Part shown: positions 7,510 to 14,331 of the stretch, piece after piece
Layout of the letters: the number at the start of each line of letters is the position of its first letter
Numbering within the stretch: the stretch's first letter is position 1
DNA from: Promethearchaeota archaeon
Lineage (GTDB): Archaea; Asgardarchaeota; Lokiarchaeia; Sigynarchaeales; SOKP01
Length of the DNA stretch: 18,541 nucleotides
NCBI GenBank assembly: GCA_016839655.1
Contig: JAEOTW010000073.1
Coordinates: forward strand, 1 to 18,541
Direction: 5' to 3'
The notes under the pieces: model-generated
The model's input: only the letters and a program-made list of their open reading frames with translations
The model's database searches: none
Told to the model about the DNA's origin: nothing
Position numbers and translations under genes: made by a program

Positions 7510-8295
7510 TTAATCTTTTATTATCCAATCTCGAAGTGCGACTTTAACTGAACGACTCATTTCTAGAGCAAAGTCTGAACCTGTTTTTCTGAGGTAATAA
7601 TCTTGCCCCAAATTTTCAGCATTCTCCACATACGATTCCTTTTCAAAGTTTTGGAACATTTCAGAGAATTCTTCTTTATTTAAACGTTTATAAGTATCGG
7701 AAAAATGTATAAATTTCCTTGGGAACCGTGGCGTAATTATTCTTTTAGAAGGATCTTGCTTTGGATATCCATAACAAAGTAACGCTATTGGAAATACCCA
7801 TTTAGGAAGATTGAACATTTCTCTGTGAGTTTCTATATTTTCAATTATATCACCAATATAACAAGAACCGATTCCAATTGACTCAGCCGCGATTACTGTA
7901 TTCTGTGCTGCAATTAACGCATCACAGCACGCAAGCAGCAAATCAGATTCATCTGGAGTTCGATATTTACGCTTTATTTCTGAACATTTTTCTGGAACTT
8001 TCGATAACGTAAAAAAATCATACCATCGTTGCATATCAGCTAGAAAAATTAGAACTAAAGGAGCTTTTGCAATATGAGGTTGATTATCACAAGTTTTAAC
8101 TAGCATTTCTTTCTTTTTTTGGTCTTTAACTTCGAGTATTGAATAAAACATCATATTCCCCGCAGTAGGGGCGCGCATAGCACTATGCATAATTAAATCA
8201 ACTTCTTCTTGAGTTAATGGAGTAGGTTTATATGCTCTTACGGTACATCTATTGTTAATAAACTTCATTACTTCATTAAGATCTTTACTAATCAT
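7510..8295 (-). CDS. Nitroreductase-family FMN oxidoreductase
   Basis: 261 residues. The N-terminus has the classical phosphate-binding arginines in NNRCTVRAYKPTPLTQEEV (R16, R20), followed by SAMRAPTAGNMMFYS (about 38-52), which cradles the FMN. A central DALIAAQNTVIAAESIGIGSCYIG helix-loop (about residues 124-147) supplies the second FMN contact. LLCYGYPKQDPSKR near 172-185 is the conserved strand before the C-terminal arm. These FMN enzymes use NAD(P)H or ferredoxin to reduce nitro compounds, quinones or flavins, generally as homodimers in the cytoplasm. The last 60 residues form a charged tail. It is upstream of the longin-like gene on the same strand and divergent from the thioredoxin gene. 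A second, more divergent family member lies at 16559. Substrate unknown. Confidence 0.85.
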   Translation of the reverse strand: MISKDLNEVMKFINNRCTVRAYKPTPLTQEEVDLIMHSAMRAPTAGNMMFYSILEVKDQKKKEMLVKTCDNQPHIAKAPLVLIFLADMQRWYDFFTLSKVPEKCSEIKRKYRTPDESDLLLACCDALIAAQNTVIAAESIGIGSCYIGDIIENIETHREMFNLPKWVFPIALLCYGYPKQDPSKRIITPRFPRKFIHFSDTYKRLNKEEFSEMFQNFEKESYVENAENLGQDYYLRKTGSDFALEMSRSVKVALRDWIIKD

Positions 8296-8477
8296 TAAAC
8301 TTCACTTATCTAATTAATAGTTAATAATCTAAATTATGGATAATTAGTCTTAAGAGTTATCATTCAGAAATAATTTTATAAGCAGTATGATATTTTTAAA
8401 ATCCGTTCTAATATCGTGATTTAGTTTCATAATCCAGATGTTTAAATAAAATTTTTTATATCTGAAGTATAAGAGCC

Positions 8478-8486
8478 TTAAATAAA
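8478..8486 (+). promoter_or_regulatory. TATA box for the thioredoxin gene
   Basis: TTAAATAAA is centred about 32 nt before the ATG at 8514. With start about 26 nt downstream, the leader would be only a few bases. No Shine-Dalgarno is visible before the ATG. Confidence 0.4.
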
Positions 8487-8513
8487 ACTTGAAGATTTGA
8501 CTTATTACTAAAA

Positions 8514-8915
8514 ATGTCTGATGATGAAATAGAAAAAATTAGGCTTCGGAAAGCCGAAATGTTATCAAATATTCAATCTATGCCAAAGCAAATAATAGAT
8601 ATTAAATCTGAAGATGAATATAATAACCTACTAAAACAATTTCCAGACAAGATTTTTGTTATTGATTTTTGGGCTGAATGGTGTGCCCCGTGCAAAATGT
8701 TTGCACCCACGTTTGTTAAAACACATCAAAATTACTCAGGGGATTACATTTTTATAAAGATCAATGTAGATGAAAATCCTTCAATTGCTCAGTATTTTGG
8801 AATAAGTTCAATCCCTACTACTTTATTTATAAAAGAGAGTCAAATCTTACGTAAGTTTGTAGGAGTTGTAAATTTTGAAACTCTAAAACAACTTCTTGAG
8901 AAATTTAAAACATAA
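8514..8915 (+). CDS. Thioredoxin with a charged N-terminal extension
   Basis: 133 residues. The thioredoxin fold starts near residue 28; the active site WCAPC is at 56-60, the buried acidic residue region FVIDFWAEW at 48-56 precedes it, and the cis-proline is P101 in SIPTTLF. All are intact, so it should act as a dithiol reductant or disulfide exchanger in the cytoplasm. Classical thioredoxins are about 105 residues; the additional 27 or so residues (MSDDEIEKIRLRKAEMLSN...) form a charged helix with i/i+4 acid-base pairs, resembling the N-terminal helix of archaeal PDCD5-like proteins and of some archaeal thioredoxins. No Shine-Dalgarno is evident and a TATA box is close, suggesting a short leader. 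The CDF transporter begins 98 nt downstream on the same strand. Confidence 0.92.
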   Translation: MSDDEIEKIRLRKAEMLSNIQSMPKQIIDIKSEDEYNNLLKQFPDKIFVIDFWAEWCAPCKMFAPTFVKTHQNYSGDYIFIKINVDENPSIAQYFGISSIPTTLFIKESQILRKFVGVVNFETLKQLLEKFKT

Positions 8916-9013
8916 ATAAGCCCTTAGTTTCTTATAATTACTTAAATATTTTTATGTAAAATAAACAAAAGAGTAATTAGTCTAAATTAATAATTATAAG
9001 ATGATAATTAAGC

Positions 9014-9937
9014 ATGAGTAAAAAAGGAAATAAGAGTGTTTATTCAGACCATGTATTTCAGTTTCGCACTATAGAAAGAAAGAAGTTAATATTATCTCTA
9101 ATTATAACTACAACCGTCATGGTCGTTGAAATTATTGGAGGATTTCTTACAAATAGCATTGCCCTAATTAGTGACGCTGGTCATATGTTTACCCACGCTT
9201 TTGCAATAGGTATAAGTTTACTAGCAAATATTATAGCTAGAAAACCCTCCTGTCATCATAGAACATTTGGTTTATATCGCGCAGAAGTTTTAGCAGCCTT
9301 CATTAATGGTTTATTTCTAATTCCCATAGTAGGGGTAATTATATACGAGGCAATTCTTAGGTTTCTCAATCCTCAAGAAGTAATAGGATTTTATATGTTG
9401 ATAGTAGCCTTTATTGGTCTTACTGTAAACATTACCAGTATTTTAATACTTCAAGGACACCGTGATTCTAGTTTAAATGTAAGAAGTGTGTTCTATCATA
9501 TGATTGCTGATGCTGGTTCTTCAATTGGAATTGTCGTAGCAGCATTTATAATAATGTCTACTGGATTTGTCATCTTAGATCCTATTGTAAGTCTAGGAAT
9601 ATCTATCATTATTATCTATTGGGCTTATGGAATATTAAGAGAATCAACTCGCATTTTACTTGAAATGGCTCCCAAGGGTATGAACATAGATAAAATAAGT
9701 GAGGATTTAAAAGTTAATTTTCCTGAAATTACTGAACTGTATGATGCTCACCTTTGGACAATTATACCAGATATGCTTATCTATTCCGCCCATGTAAAGT
9801 TAAATAATGATATCATAAAGGAGAATCAAGAGGTGATCATCTCAAAAATAAATGAATTTTTGTCTAAAAAGTATAGAATTATTGAATCTACAATACAAAT
9901 TCTTTCTAAAGATGCACAAGAAGCATGTAATTTTTAG
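9014..9937 (+). CDS. Cation diffusion facilitator (CzcD/ZitB-like) metal exporter
   Basis: 307 residues with six membrane helices (about 24-44, 48-74, 92-114, 124-146, 160-183, 187-206) and a cytoplasmic C-terminal domain of about 90 residues. Family landmarks are SIALISDAGHMFTHA in helix 2, TFGLYRAEVLAAFING leading into helix 3, SLNVRSVFYHMIADAGSS in helix 5 and PIVSLGISIIIIYW in helix 6. CDF proteins export Zn, Cd, Co or similar divalent ions against protons as dimers. The helix-5 half site H162-x3-D166 is normal. In helix 2 the pattern is H57-x3-H61, whereas Zn-transporting ZitB-like proteins have H-x3-D, so the site is H-H/H-D rather than H-D/H-D, which could alter metal preference. The loop CHHR (80-83) may also bind metal. 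A GATGAT-like ribosome binding site precedes the ATG. Confidence 0.93.
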   Translation: MSKKGNKSVYSDHVFQFRTIERKKLILSLIITTTVMVVEIIGGFLTNSIALISDAGHMFTHAFAIGISLLANIIARKPSCHHRTFGLYRAEVLAAFINGLFLIPIVGVIIYEAILRFLNPQEVIGFYMLIVAFIGLTVNITSILILQGHRDSSLNVRSVFYHMIADAGSSIGIVVAAFIIMSTGFVILDPIVSLGISIIIIYWAYGILRESTRILLEMAPKGMNIDKISEDLKVNFPEITELYDAHLWTIIPDMLIYSAHVKLNNDIIKENQEVIISKINEFLSKKYRIIESTIQILSKDAQEACNF

Positions 9938-9968
9938 AATGTTAAGGTTTAAAATTATAAAATAAATC

Positions 9969-9977
9969 TTTATATAA
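9969..9977 (+). promoter_or_regulatory. TATA box for the four-helix membrane protein gene
   Basis: TTTATATAA lies about 65 nt before the ATG at 10038, predicting a leader of roughly 35-40 nt that includes the AAGAGGA ribosome binding site at 10024-10030. Confidence 0.4.
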
Positions 9978-10037
9978 TTCCATAACCCAAAATAAATATT
10001 AATACAATTCTCAAAACTAATTTAAGAGGAATTAAAA

Positions 10038-10484
10038 ATGTCAGAAGAAAGGAAAATTGATGCCTTCGCTATTATTATTTTAATAATTAGTCTAGTTGGC
10101 TTAATTCTCATGTTAGTCACTGATTTTGCTGGAACCTATACTGTTGGATATAGATATTCATGCCTATTAGGCTGCGAATACTCGACAGGTGTGGATTTAA
10201 CCATGCAAATTTTTATGGTCATACTTTTAATAGCGCAGATAGTATGGTCAATAAATGAACTACTTCCAGAAAAATTCATTCCCTTTAAAAACTTAGATTT
10301 AATGGGATTAATTTTAGCAACCTCAACGATTCTATTTGCTGTTATAGGGATTGGTGCATTTGGCGTTTACTATGGTTTATTCGGTGGATTTAATTGGTGG
10401 CCTGAAGCGGGATTCTATGGAGGATTTATAGCGGGAATCATTAATGCAGTTTTCTACTTCTTAAGGTTTAAAAAAATAATTTAA
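10038..10484 (+). CDS. Small four-helix membrane protein of unknown function
   Basis: 148 residues, start fixed by AAGAGGA at 10024-10030, about 7 nt before the ATG. Four hydrophobic helices are visible at about residues 9-29, 55-73, 88-112 and 125-143, with both ends predicted cytoplasmic (charged MSEERK start, RFKKII end). The first external loop (30-54) carries two cysteines, C42 and C46 (CLLGC), which could pair. The second external segment is rich in aromatic and glycine residues (GVYYGLFGGFNWWPEAGFYGG, in part). The layout recalls tetraspan proteins, but I see no claudin or tetraspanin signature and do not recognise the family. It stands between the CDF and MFS transporter genes on the same strand, with its own likely promoter. 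A ten-T run follows the stop. Confidence 0.75.
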   Translation: MSEERKIDAFAIIILIISLVGLILMLVTDFAGTYTVGYRYSCLLGCEYSTGVDLTMQIFMVILLIAQIVWSINELLPEKFIPFKNLDLMGLILATSTILFAVIGIGAFGVYYGLFGGFNWWPEAGFYGGFIAGIINAVFYFLRFKKII

Positions 10485-10494
10485 TTTTTTTTTT
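10485..10494 (+). terminator. T10 terminator after the four-helix protein gene
   Basis: An uninterrupted run of ten thymines begins directly after the stop codon at 10482-10484. Confidence 0.45.
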
Positions 10495-10580
10495 AATATT
10501 TTGATTGGAGAAGCTGCTATAAATTAAATTTTTAATAATTGATTCTTTTTTGTAGAGCATAATAGAAATATAAGAGAGTA

Positions 10581-11759
10581 ATGCAAATTTCATACAAATC
10601 AAATGTTTTAAAATTCTATATTTTTTCATTCATTTTAGGAATTCATACCGTAAGAGCGGTATATATCCCATATATGATGGATTGGGGCGGGCTTTCTTTT
10701 CTACAGATAATGATATTACAGAGTTATTTTACATTTATGATACTGCTCCTTGAAATCCCTTCAGGTGCTATAGCAGATTTTTTAGGGCGTAAAGTAGGAT
10801 TGTCTTTATCTGCATTATCAATATCAGCAGCCGCTTTCACATATAGCATAACCCCTAGCTTATATTTGTTTTTTCTGGCAGAAACTTTATGGGCTTTTGG
10901 ATCTGCTTTAATGTCGGGAACAAATGAAGCTTTTCTCTATATTTCCTTGAAATCTTATAACAAAAAGGCTAACATTTCAACTTTTTTGGGAAGATCTAGA
11001 ACACTGAATTTAATTGCTTTAACCATATCAGCACCAATAGGGTCATTAATAGCACAATTCATTTCATTACAATTTACCATGACTTGTTTAGCTTTAATAT
11101 ACATAAATGCATTTATTGTTGCATTAACCTTTAAAGAACCAAAATTGGCTGATACTGATTATAAAAAAGAAAGTTATTTTAGAATAATAATATCGGGATT
11201 CAGAGAATTAATTAGAAATAAAACTCTAAGAACACTAGCTATAGATTGGATACCAATTAATGTGTTAATATTTTTTATGTTTTGGTCATATCAAGTCTAT
11301 TTACAAGCAATTGGTATTTTAATTGGATGGTTTGGATTTATATTAGCAGGAATGAATATTGTGAATGCTATATTTTCTATTATTATCCCTTCACTGTTAA
11401 AATCATCTAAGAATAAAAAGCTATTTTTGATTTTGATTAATTTAATAAATGGAATAACCTATTTACTTTTAGGATTTACTACAATAATCCCATTAGGACT
11501 CGCATTAATTCTTATAATTGTAGCATTTGGATATACTAGATATTTCATATTTGTTGATGGAATTAATTTACAAATTGAATCTGAAAATAGGGCAACTGTA
11601 TTAAGTACTATAAATATGTTTGGAAGTCTTTTAAGAGCAATCTTATATCCATTTGTAGGACTCCTTGTTGAGTGGAATGTATATAGCGTTTTTATAATGA
11701 CAGGAGTGTTAATTTTATTCTTAACTATTTTTACACGTTCAAAAAGTGAATATTTATAG
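10581..11759 (+). CDS. Major facilitator superfamily transporter
   Basis: 392 residues with twelve hydrophobic segments in two six-helix halves separated by a charged loop near residues 185-210 (KEPKLADTDYKKESYF). The family signature between helices 2 and 3 is clear: GAIADFLGRKVGL at about 62-74 (motif A, G-x-x-x-D-x-x-G-R-K). ETLWAFGSALMSGTNEAFLY at about 100-119 corresponds to the helix-4 region of DHA-type drug/H+ antiporter-like members. The substrate cannot be deduced; efflux of small organic molecules is common in this group. The start ATG at 10581 follows a weak purine-rich AAGAGAG. The stop lies only three bases from the stop of the convergent DsrH gene, leaving no room for a separate terminator. 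Confidence 0.88.
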   Translation: MQISYKSNVLKFYIFSFILGIHTVRAVYIPYMMDWGGLSFLQIMILQSYFTFMILLLEIPSGAIADFLGRKVGLSLSALSISAAAFTYSITPSLYLFFLAETLWAFGSALMSGTNEAFLYISLKSYNKKANISTFLGRSRTLNLIALTISAPIGSLIAQFISLQFTMTCLALIYINAFIVALTFKEPKLADTDYKKESYFRIIISGFRELIRNKTLRTLAIDWIPINVLIFFMFWSYQVYLQAIGILIGWFGFILAGMNIVNAIFSIIIPSLLKSSKNKKLFLILINLINGITYLLLGFTTIIPLGLALILIIVAFGYTRYFIFVDGINLQIESENRATVLSTINMFGSLLRAILYPFVGLLVEWNVYSVFIMTGVLILFLTIFTRSKSEYL

Positions 11760-11762
11760 AGT

Positions 11763-12104
11763 TTACATCCATGATACGACTTTTTGCGTATTTACTAAAA
11801 TATCTACTAAGTCTTCATAACCAATGCCTTTTATTTTATTATTGAGATTCTTAGGATCCATTCCTCTTGCTTTAATATCAGAAGTCATAGCATAGATATT
11901 AATGGGTAGTTCTAATAATTCTTCTAATAATTTGGGGTTTTTTGCATTTTTTGTAGTGCGAATTACTCCATCATGAATCAATACTAATTCAATCTTCATT
12001 TCTTGTTCTAAATGCTCACTTAAGATTTTAAATAGACTTTTGGCTATATCGCTTTTAGCAGTACTAAAACCATATAAGTATACTATAGAATTTTTTCTTT
12101 CCAT
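11763..12104 (-). CDS. dsrH: DsrH/TusB-like sulfur relay subunit
   Basis: 113 residues when started at ATG 12104, which has GGTG about 7 nt upstream; an in-frame GTG at 12113 overlaps that ribosome binding site and is less likely. Diagnostic blocks of DsrH/TusB are present: IELVLIHDGVI (about 38-48), LPINIYAMTSDIKARGM (66-82), IGYEDLVDILV (94-104) and the terminal VVSWM. DsrEFH/TusBCD form a heterohexamer that passes persulfide sulfur, in bacteria toward DsrC/TusE and tRNA 2-thiouridine or toward reverse sulfite reductase. This protein has no cysteine, so unlike the Allochromatium DsrH, which has one, it should be structural. Last gene of the three-gene set, 12 nt after DsrF. Confidence 0.85.
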   Translation of the reverse strand: MERKNSIVYLYGFSTAKSDIAKSLFKILSEHLEQEMKIELVLIHDGVIRTTKNAKNPKLLEELLELPINIYAMTSDIKARGMDPKNLNNKIKGIGYEDLVDILVNTQKVVSWM

Positions 12105-12116
12105 ATTATTCACCAG

Positions 12117-12491
12117 TTAATATTTAAAACTCATATCGGCATTTGAAATAAGTTGGGCGATTTCCTTAATATCAACAACTTTAATATTGTCCTGCAAAAT
12201 TAGATCACTAAAATCTATTCCCACATTTTCCAATGCTTCATCATGAACATAAAGCTGCAATTCAGAGAGCTCAATTAGTCTAAATATATTATTAAAATTA
12301 TCCATTTTTATAGCTTCTGGTTCCAAATTTTTGTTTAAAAAATACACAGCATCACGGAGTAAAATAACTTTACAAATTTCGACATCGCCTACAGCAAGTA
12401 ATCCTGCTGCCATTCGTATAGATTCTACCACTGAATTTTTTCCAAAAGGTCCATCTTCACAAATAATTACAATCGAATTCACCAATTTCAT
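12117..12491 (-). CDS. dsrF: DsrF/TusC-like sulfur relay subunit
   Basis: 124 residues. I prefer ATG 12491 over the in-frame TTG at 12509 because it leaves a single base after the upstream stop, is preceded by GGCGGGTGAT, and places the first strand where DsrF proteins begin. Landmarks are IVIICEDGPFGKNSVVESIRMAAGL (in part; about 7-31), the strand VEICKVILLRDAVYFL (37-52) equivalent to the DGVY block, and LYVHDEALENVGI (80-92), which matches the conserved V-x-x-E-x-L-x-x-x-G-L segment. DsrF/TusC is usually a non-catalytic partner stabilising the hexamer. Cysteines at 11 and 40 are not at the known persulfide position. Translationally linked to the DsrE gene upstream and DsrH downstream. Confidence 0.85.
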   Translation of the reverse strand: MKLVNSIVIICEDGPFGKNSVVESIRMAAGLLAVGDVEICKVILLRDAVYFLNKNLEPEAIKMDNFNNIFRLIELSELQLYVHDEALENVGIDFSDLILQDNIKVVDIKEIAQLISNADMSFKY

Positions 12492-12492
12492 A

Positions 12493-12861
12493 TCACCCGC
12501 CTGGACCAAAAAATATTACTTTATCTGATTCGCTAGCCATTAATGAAAGTCCTCCCAAACCTTCTTGACGTGCTCCTTCTACGAATTCTTCAGATTTAAT
12601 TCCAGTAAAACTAGTCCAAGTAGTACATGCTGAGAATTCAATTTCATGACTATTACAAAATTTTTCAAGACGTAGAGATAAATTACGAAGAGATGAATCC
12701 TTTAGAATTTTTTCTTTAACATTATATACCCCACTTCCATAAAAAAAGATCCCAATAATCTCATGTCCTTTTTCTATTATTGCTTTACTTAAATTGAGGA
12801 CTGTGTCAATAGCTTCATATTTATAAGGTTCTGCGCATACGACAAATGTAAATGATGTCAT
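12493..12861 (-). CDS. dsrE: DsrE/TusD-like sulfurtransferase subunit
   Basis: 122 residues of a Rossmann-like DsrE fold: strand FTFVVCAEPY, helix EAIDTVLNLSKAIIEKGH, strand IIGIFFYGSGVYN (36-47) and the terminal strand KVIFFGPGG. Cys79 in FSACTTWTSFTGI corresponds to the persulfide-carrying Cys78 of E. coli TusD and the DsrE active cysteine, followed by the x-G-I element of the family. It is therefore the probable catalytic subunit, accepting sulfur from a cysteine desulfurase relay. First gene of a tight dsrE-dsrF-dsrH operon with 1-nt and 12-nt gaps. No Shine-Dalgarno is visible before ATG 12861, so the operon may start with little or no leader. No DsrC/TusE, MnmA or dsrAB gene is in the window, so tRNA thiolation versus other sulfur delivery stays open. 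Confidence 0.87.
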   Translation of the reverse strand: MTSFTFVVCAEPYKYEAIDTVLNLSKAIIEKGHEIIGIFFYGSGVYNVKEKILKDSSLRNLSLRLEKFCNSHEIEFSACTTWTSFTGIKSEEFVEGARQEGLGGLSLMASESDKVIFFGPGG

Positions 12862-12936
12862 TTTTATAATAGTTTTGAAGTTAATTAGAATAAAGGAATT
12901 TTGTTAAAAATTTAATTCTTATGTTTAAGAAATATG

Positions 12937-12961
12937 AAAAAAAGTAGTATAAAAAAAAAAA
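12937..12961 (-). terminator. T-tracts after the hotdog thioesterase gene
   Basis: On the minus strand, runs of 11 (12951-12961) and 7 (12937-12943) thymines follow the stop at 12969 and lie upstream of the dsrE start, separating the thioesterase from the DsrEFH operon. Confidence 0.5.
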
Positions 12962-12968
12962 GATTTAA

Positions 12969-13424
12969 TTACAATTTTATTTTTATATTTACTGTCTCTC
13001 CAGTCGCACATTCTATATCTTTAACGAAAAGCGAGCAAGATACTATAGTTTTTCTTTCTGTCACTTCCTTAATTCTTGCTCGAAAAATCCAAGGTTTATT
13101 TAACGGTGCAGGTTTTAAAAATTTGACAAATAATGAACCGGTTGCGTATGCAATTGGAGGATCTGTACCTTCCTCTCGACCCTCCGCTCTATGAGCTGCT
13201 GAAGCAGCAGTATTAAGACAATGACAATCAAGAATGGTGGCAATAATACCTCCGCAACCTCTTCCTGGATATGCACAATGATATCTCTTCGGTTTCCATT
13301 TGCAAACACACTCATCTCCTTCCCAGTAACTTTTTATTTGTAATCCTTGTTCATTACTTCTTCCACATCCCCAACAGTAGGTGCCTATATCAGGCCACTT
13401 ATCTTGAATTGCTTTATTTTCCAT
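12969..13424 (-). CDS. Hotdog-fold (PaaI-like) thioesterase, cysteine-rich
   Basis: 151 residues. The ATG at 13424 has AAGGAGAG 8 nt upstream. The N-terminal YCWGCGRSNEQGLQIKSYWEG (in part) is the C-x-x-C-G-x-x-N-x-x-G-L signature seen at the start of many PaaI/4HBT-type hotdog proteins. It is followed by PGRGCGGIIATILDCHCLNTA (about 53-73, in part), the central hotdog helix with the conserved GG-I-x-A-x-x-D pattern. The position usually holding the catalytic or HGG histidine is occupied by Cys57. FVKFLKPAPLNKPWIFRARI is the strand block that follows. Such enzymes hydrolyse acyl-CoA or similar thioesters as dimers or tetramers. Eight cysteines is high for the family; C17/C20 could bind metal. 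A second hotdog protein of the simple PaaI type lies at 15654. Confidence 0.8.
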   Translation of the reverse strand: MENKAIQDKWPDIGTYCWGCGRSNEQGLQIKSYWEGDECVCKWKPKRYHCAYPGRGCGGIIATILDCHCLNTAASAAHRAEGREEGTDPPIAYATGSLFVKFLKPAPLNKPWIFRARIKEVTERKTIVSCSLFVKDIECATGETVNIKIKL

Positions 13425-13639
13425 TTAGAACTCTCCTTTTCTGACTTTTTTTAAATTTATTGAATTTCAAAAATGTTTACACTTTTGATAAAAATGTCAA
13501 TTTTCTTTTTAATAAAAAGATTATTAGAAAACACAAAACTAATCTTATTAATTTATATATTAAGATATAGTATAAATAATGGTAAACCAAGCCAATTTCT
13601 GGTATAAATTAAGTTAAACATTAAGGATTTCATTATAAA

Positions 13640-14263
13640 ATGAAAAATCTATACGATATATGTATTTGGAAAGACTCTAAAGAGTGTAATGATTGTTCTA
13701 TACAAAATAAAGTAATATGCCATTTTCATATAAAATATTTACTTAGTTTTGTTGGGTTATTTTCCGTGTTTGTCATTACTGTGTTTATAGGGGTTATCAT
13801 GTCTGGTTATGGCTGGTTTTTAATAGGCTGGATTGGTTTTTGGATCTTTTTCTTTGAATTTTGGGAGATCCGAATTCTTTGTAGACATTGTCCATATTAT
13901 GCTGAAGAGGGGAGAACTTTACATTGTATAGCTAATTATAGTAGTCTTAAAATTTGGAAGTATCACCCTGAACCAATGAATAAATCTGAAAAAATTCAAT
14001 TAATGATTGGGTTTATAATTCTTGTAGGGTATCCATTAATTTTTTTGATTCTTGGAAGTCAATTCATTATATTAATCATTTCAATCATTGAAATATTCGT
14101 TTTCTTTAGTTTTCTATTGATAAAAAGATGTGCTAAGTGTATGAATTTCTCTTGTCCTTTTAATCGAGTTGAAAAGGAATGTGTTGATATATTTCTTAAG
14201 AATAATCCAGTAATGAGAAAAGCTTGGGAGGATTCAGGTTACAAATTATTAGACTCTCAATGA
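13640..14263 (+). CDS. Four-helix membrane protein with three cysteine clusters
   Basis: 207 residues, eleven cysteines in three groups: C8, C16, C19, C27 at the N-terminus; C81, C84, C96 (CRHCPYYAEEGRTLHC) after the first helix pair; C164, C167, C172, C181 (CAKCMNFSCPFN) after the second pair. Helices are at about 33-53, 59-78, 119-138 and 141-162. Because each cluster is separated from the next by two helices, all three should face the same side, probably the cytoplasm. They may bind zinc or iron-sulfur centres. RCAKC...SCPFN and RHCPYY are reminiscent of an uncharacterised archaeal membrane family, but I cannot name it. Monocistronic, between divergently and convergently oriented neighbours. 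TATA-like sequence lies near 13550-13575; no Shine-Dalgarno is evident. Function unknown; a redox or metal-handling role is only inferred. Confidence 0.8.
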   Translation: MKNLYDICIWKDSKECNDCSIQNKVICHFHIKYLLSFVGLFSVFVITVFIGVIMSGYGWFLIGWIGFWIFFFEFWEIRILCRHCPYYAEEGRTLHCIANYSSLKIWKYHPEPMNKSEKIQLMIGFIILVGYPLIFLILGSQFIILIISIIEIFVFFSFLLIKRCAKCMNFSCPFNRVEKECVDIFLKNNPVMRKAWEDSGYKLLDSQ

Positions 14264-14331
14264 TTTTTTCATAATTAATTCCAAGAAAGTGAATAATAAT
14301 CGTAATTACAGCATCTTAGCTTATATTTGAA

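Noticed and set aside
866..8985. Shared intergenic motif AATTAGTCTAA (866-876 complement, 8342-8353, 8975-8985)
   Set aside because: It recurs in intergenic DNA but also within coding DNA, the variants differ, and the sequence is so AT-rich that chance is likely without a genome-wide test.
10038..10484. Claudin or tetraspanin relationship of the four-helix protein
   Set aside because: Four helices and two loop cysteines are present, but the diagnostic G-L-W-x-x-C-x-C or CCG motifs are absent.
12934..13194. Plus-strand ORF of 86 residues and nested minus-strand ORF at 13115-13315
   Set aside because: Both overlap the hotdog thioesterase with its clear CWGCG motif and strong ribosome binding site; they are alternative-frame shadows.
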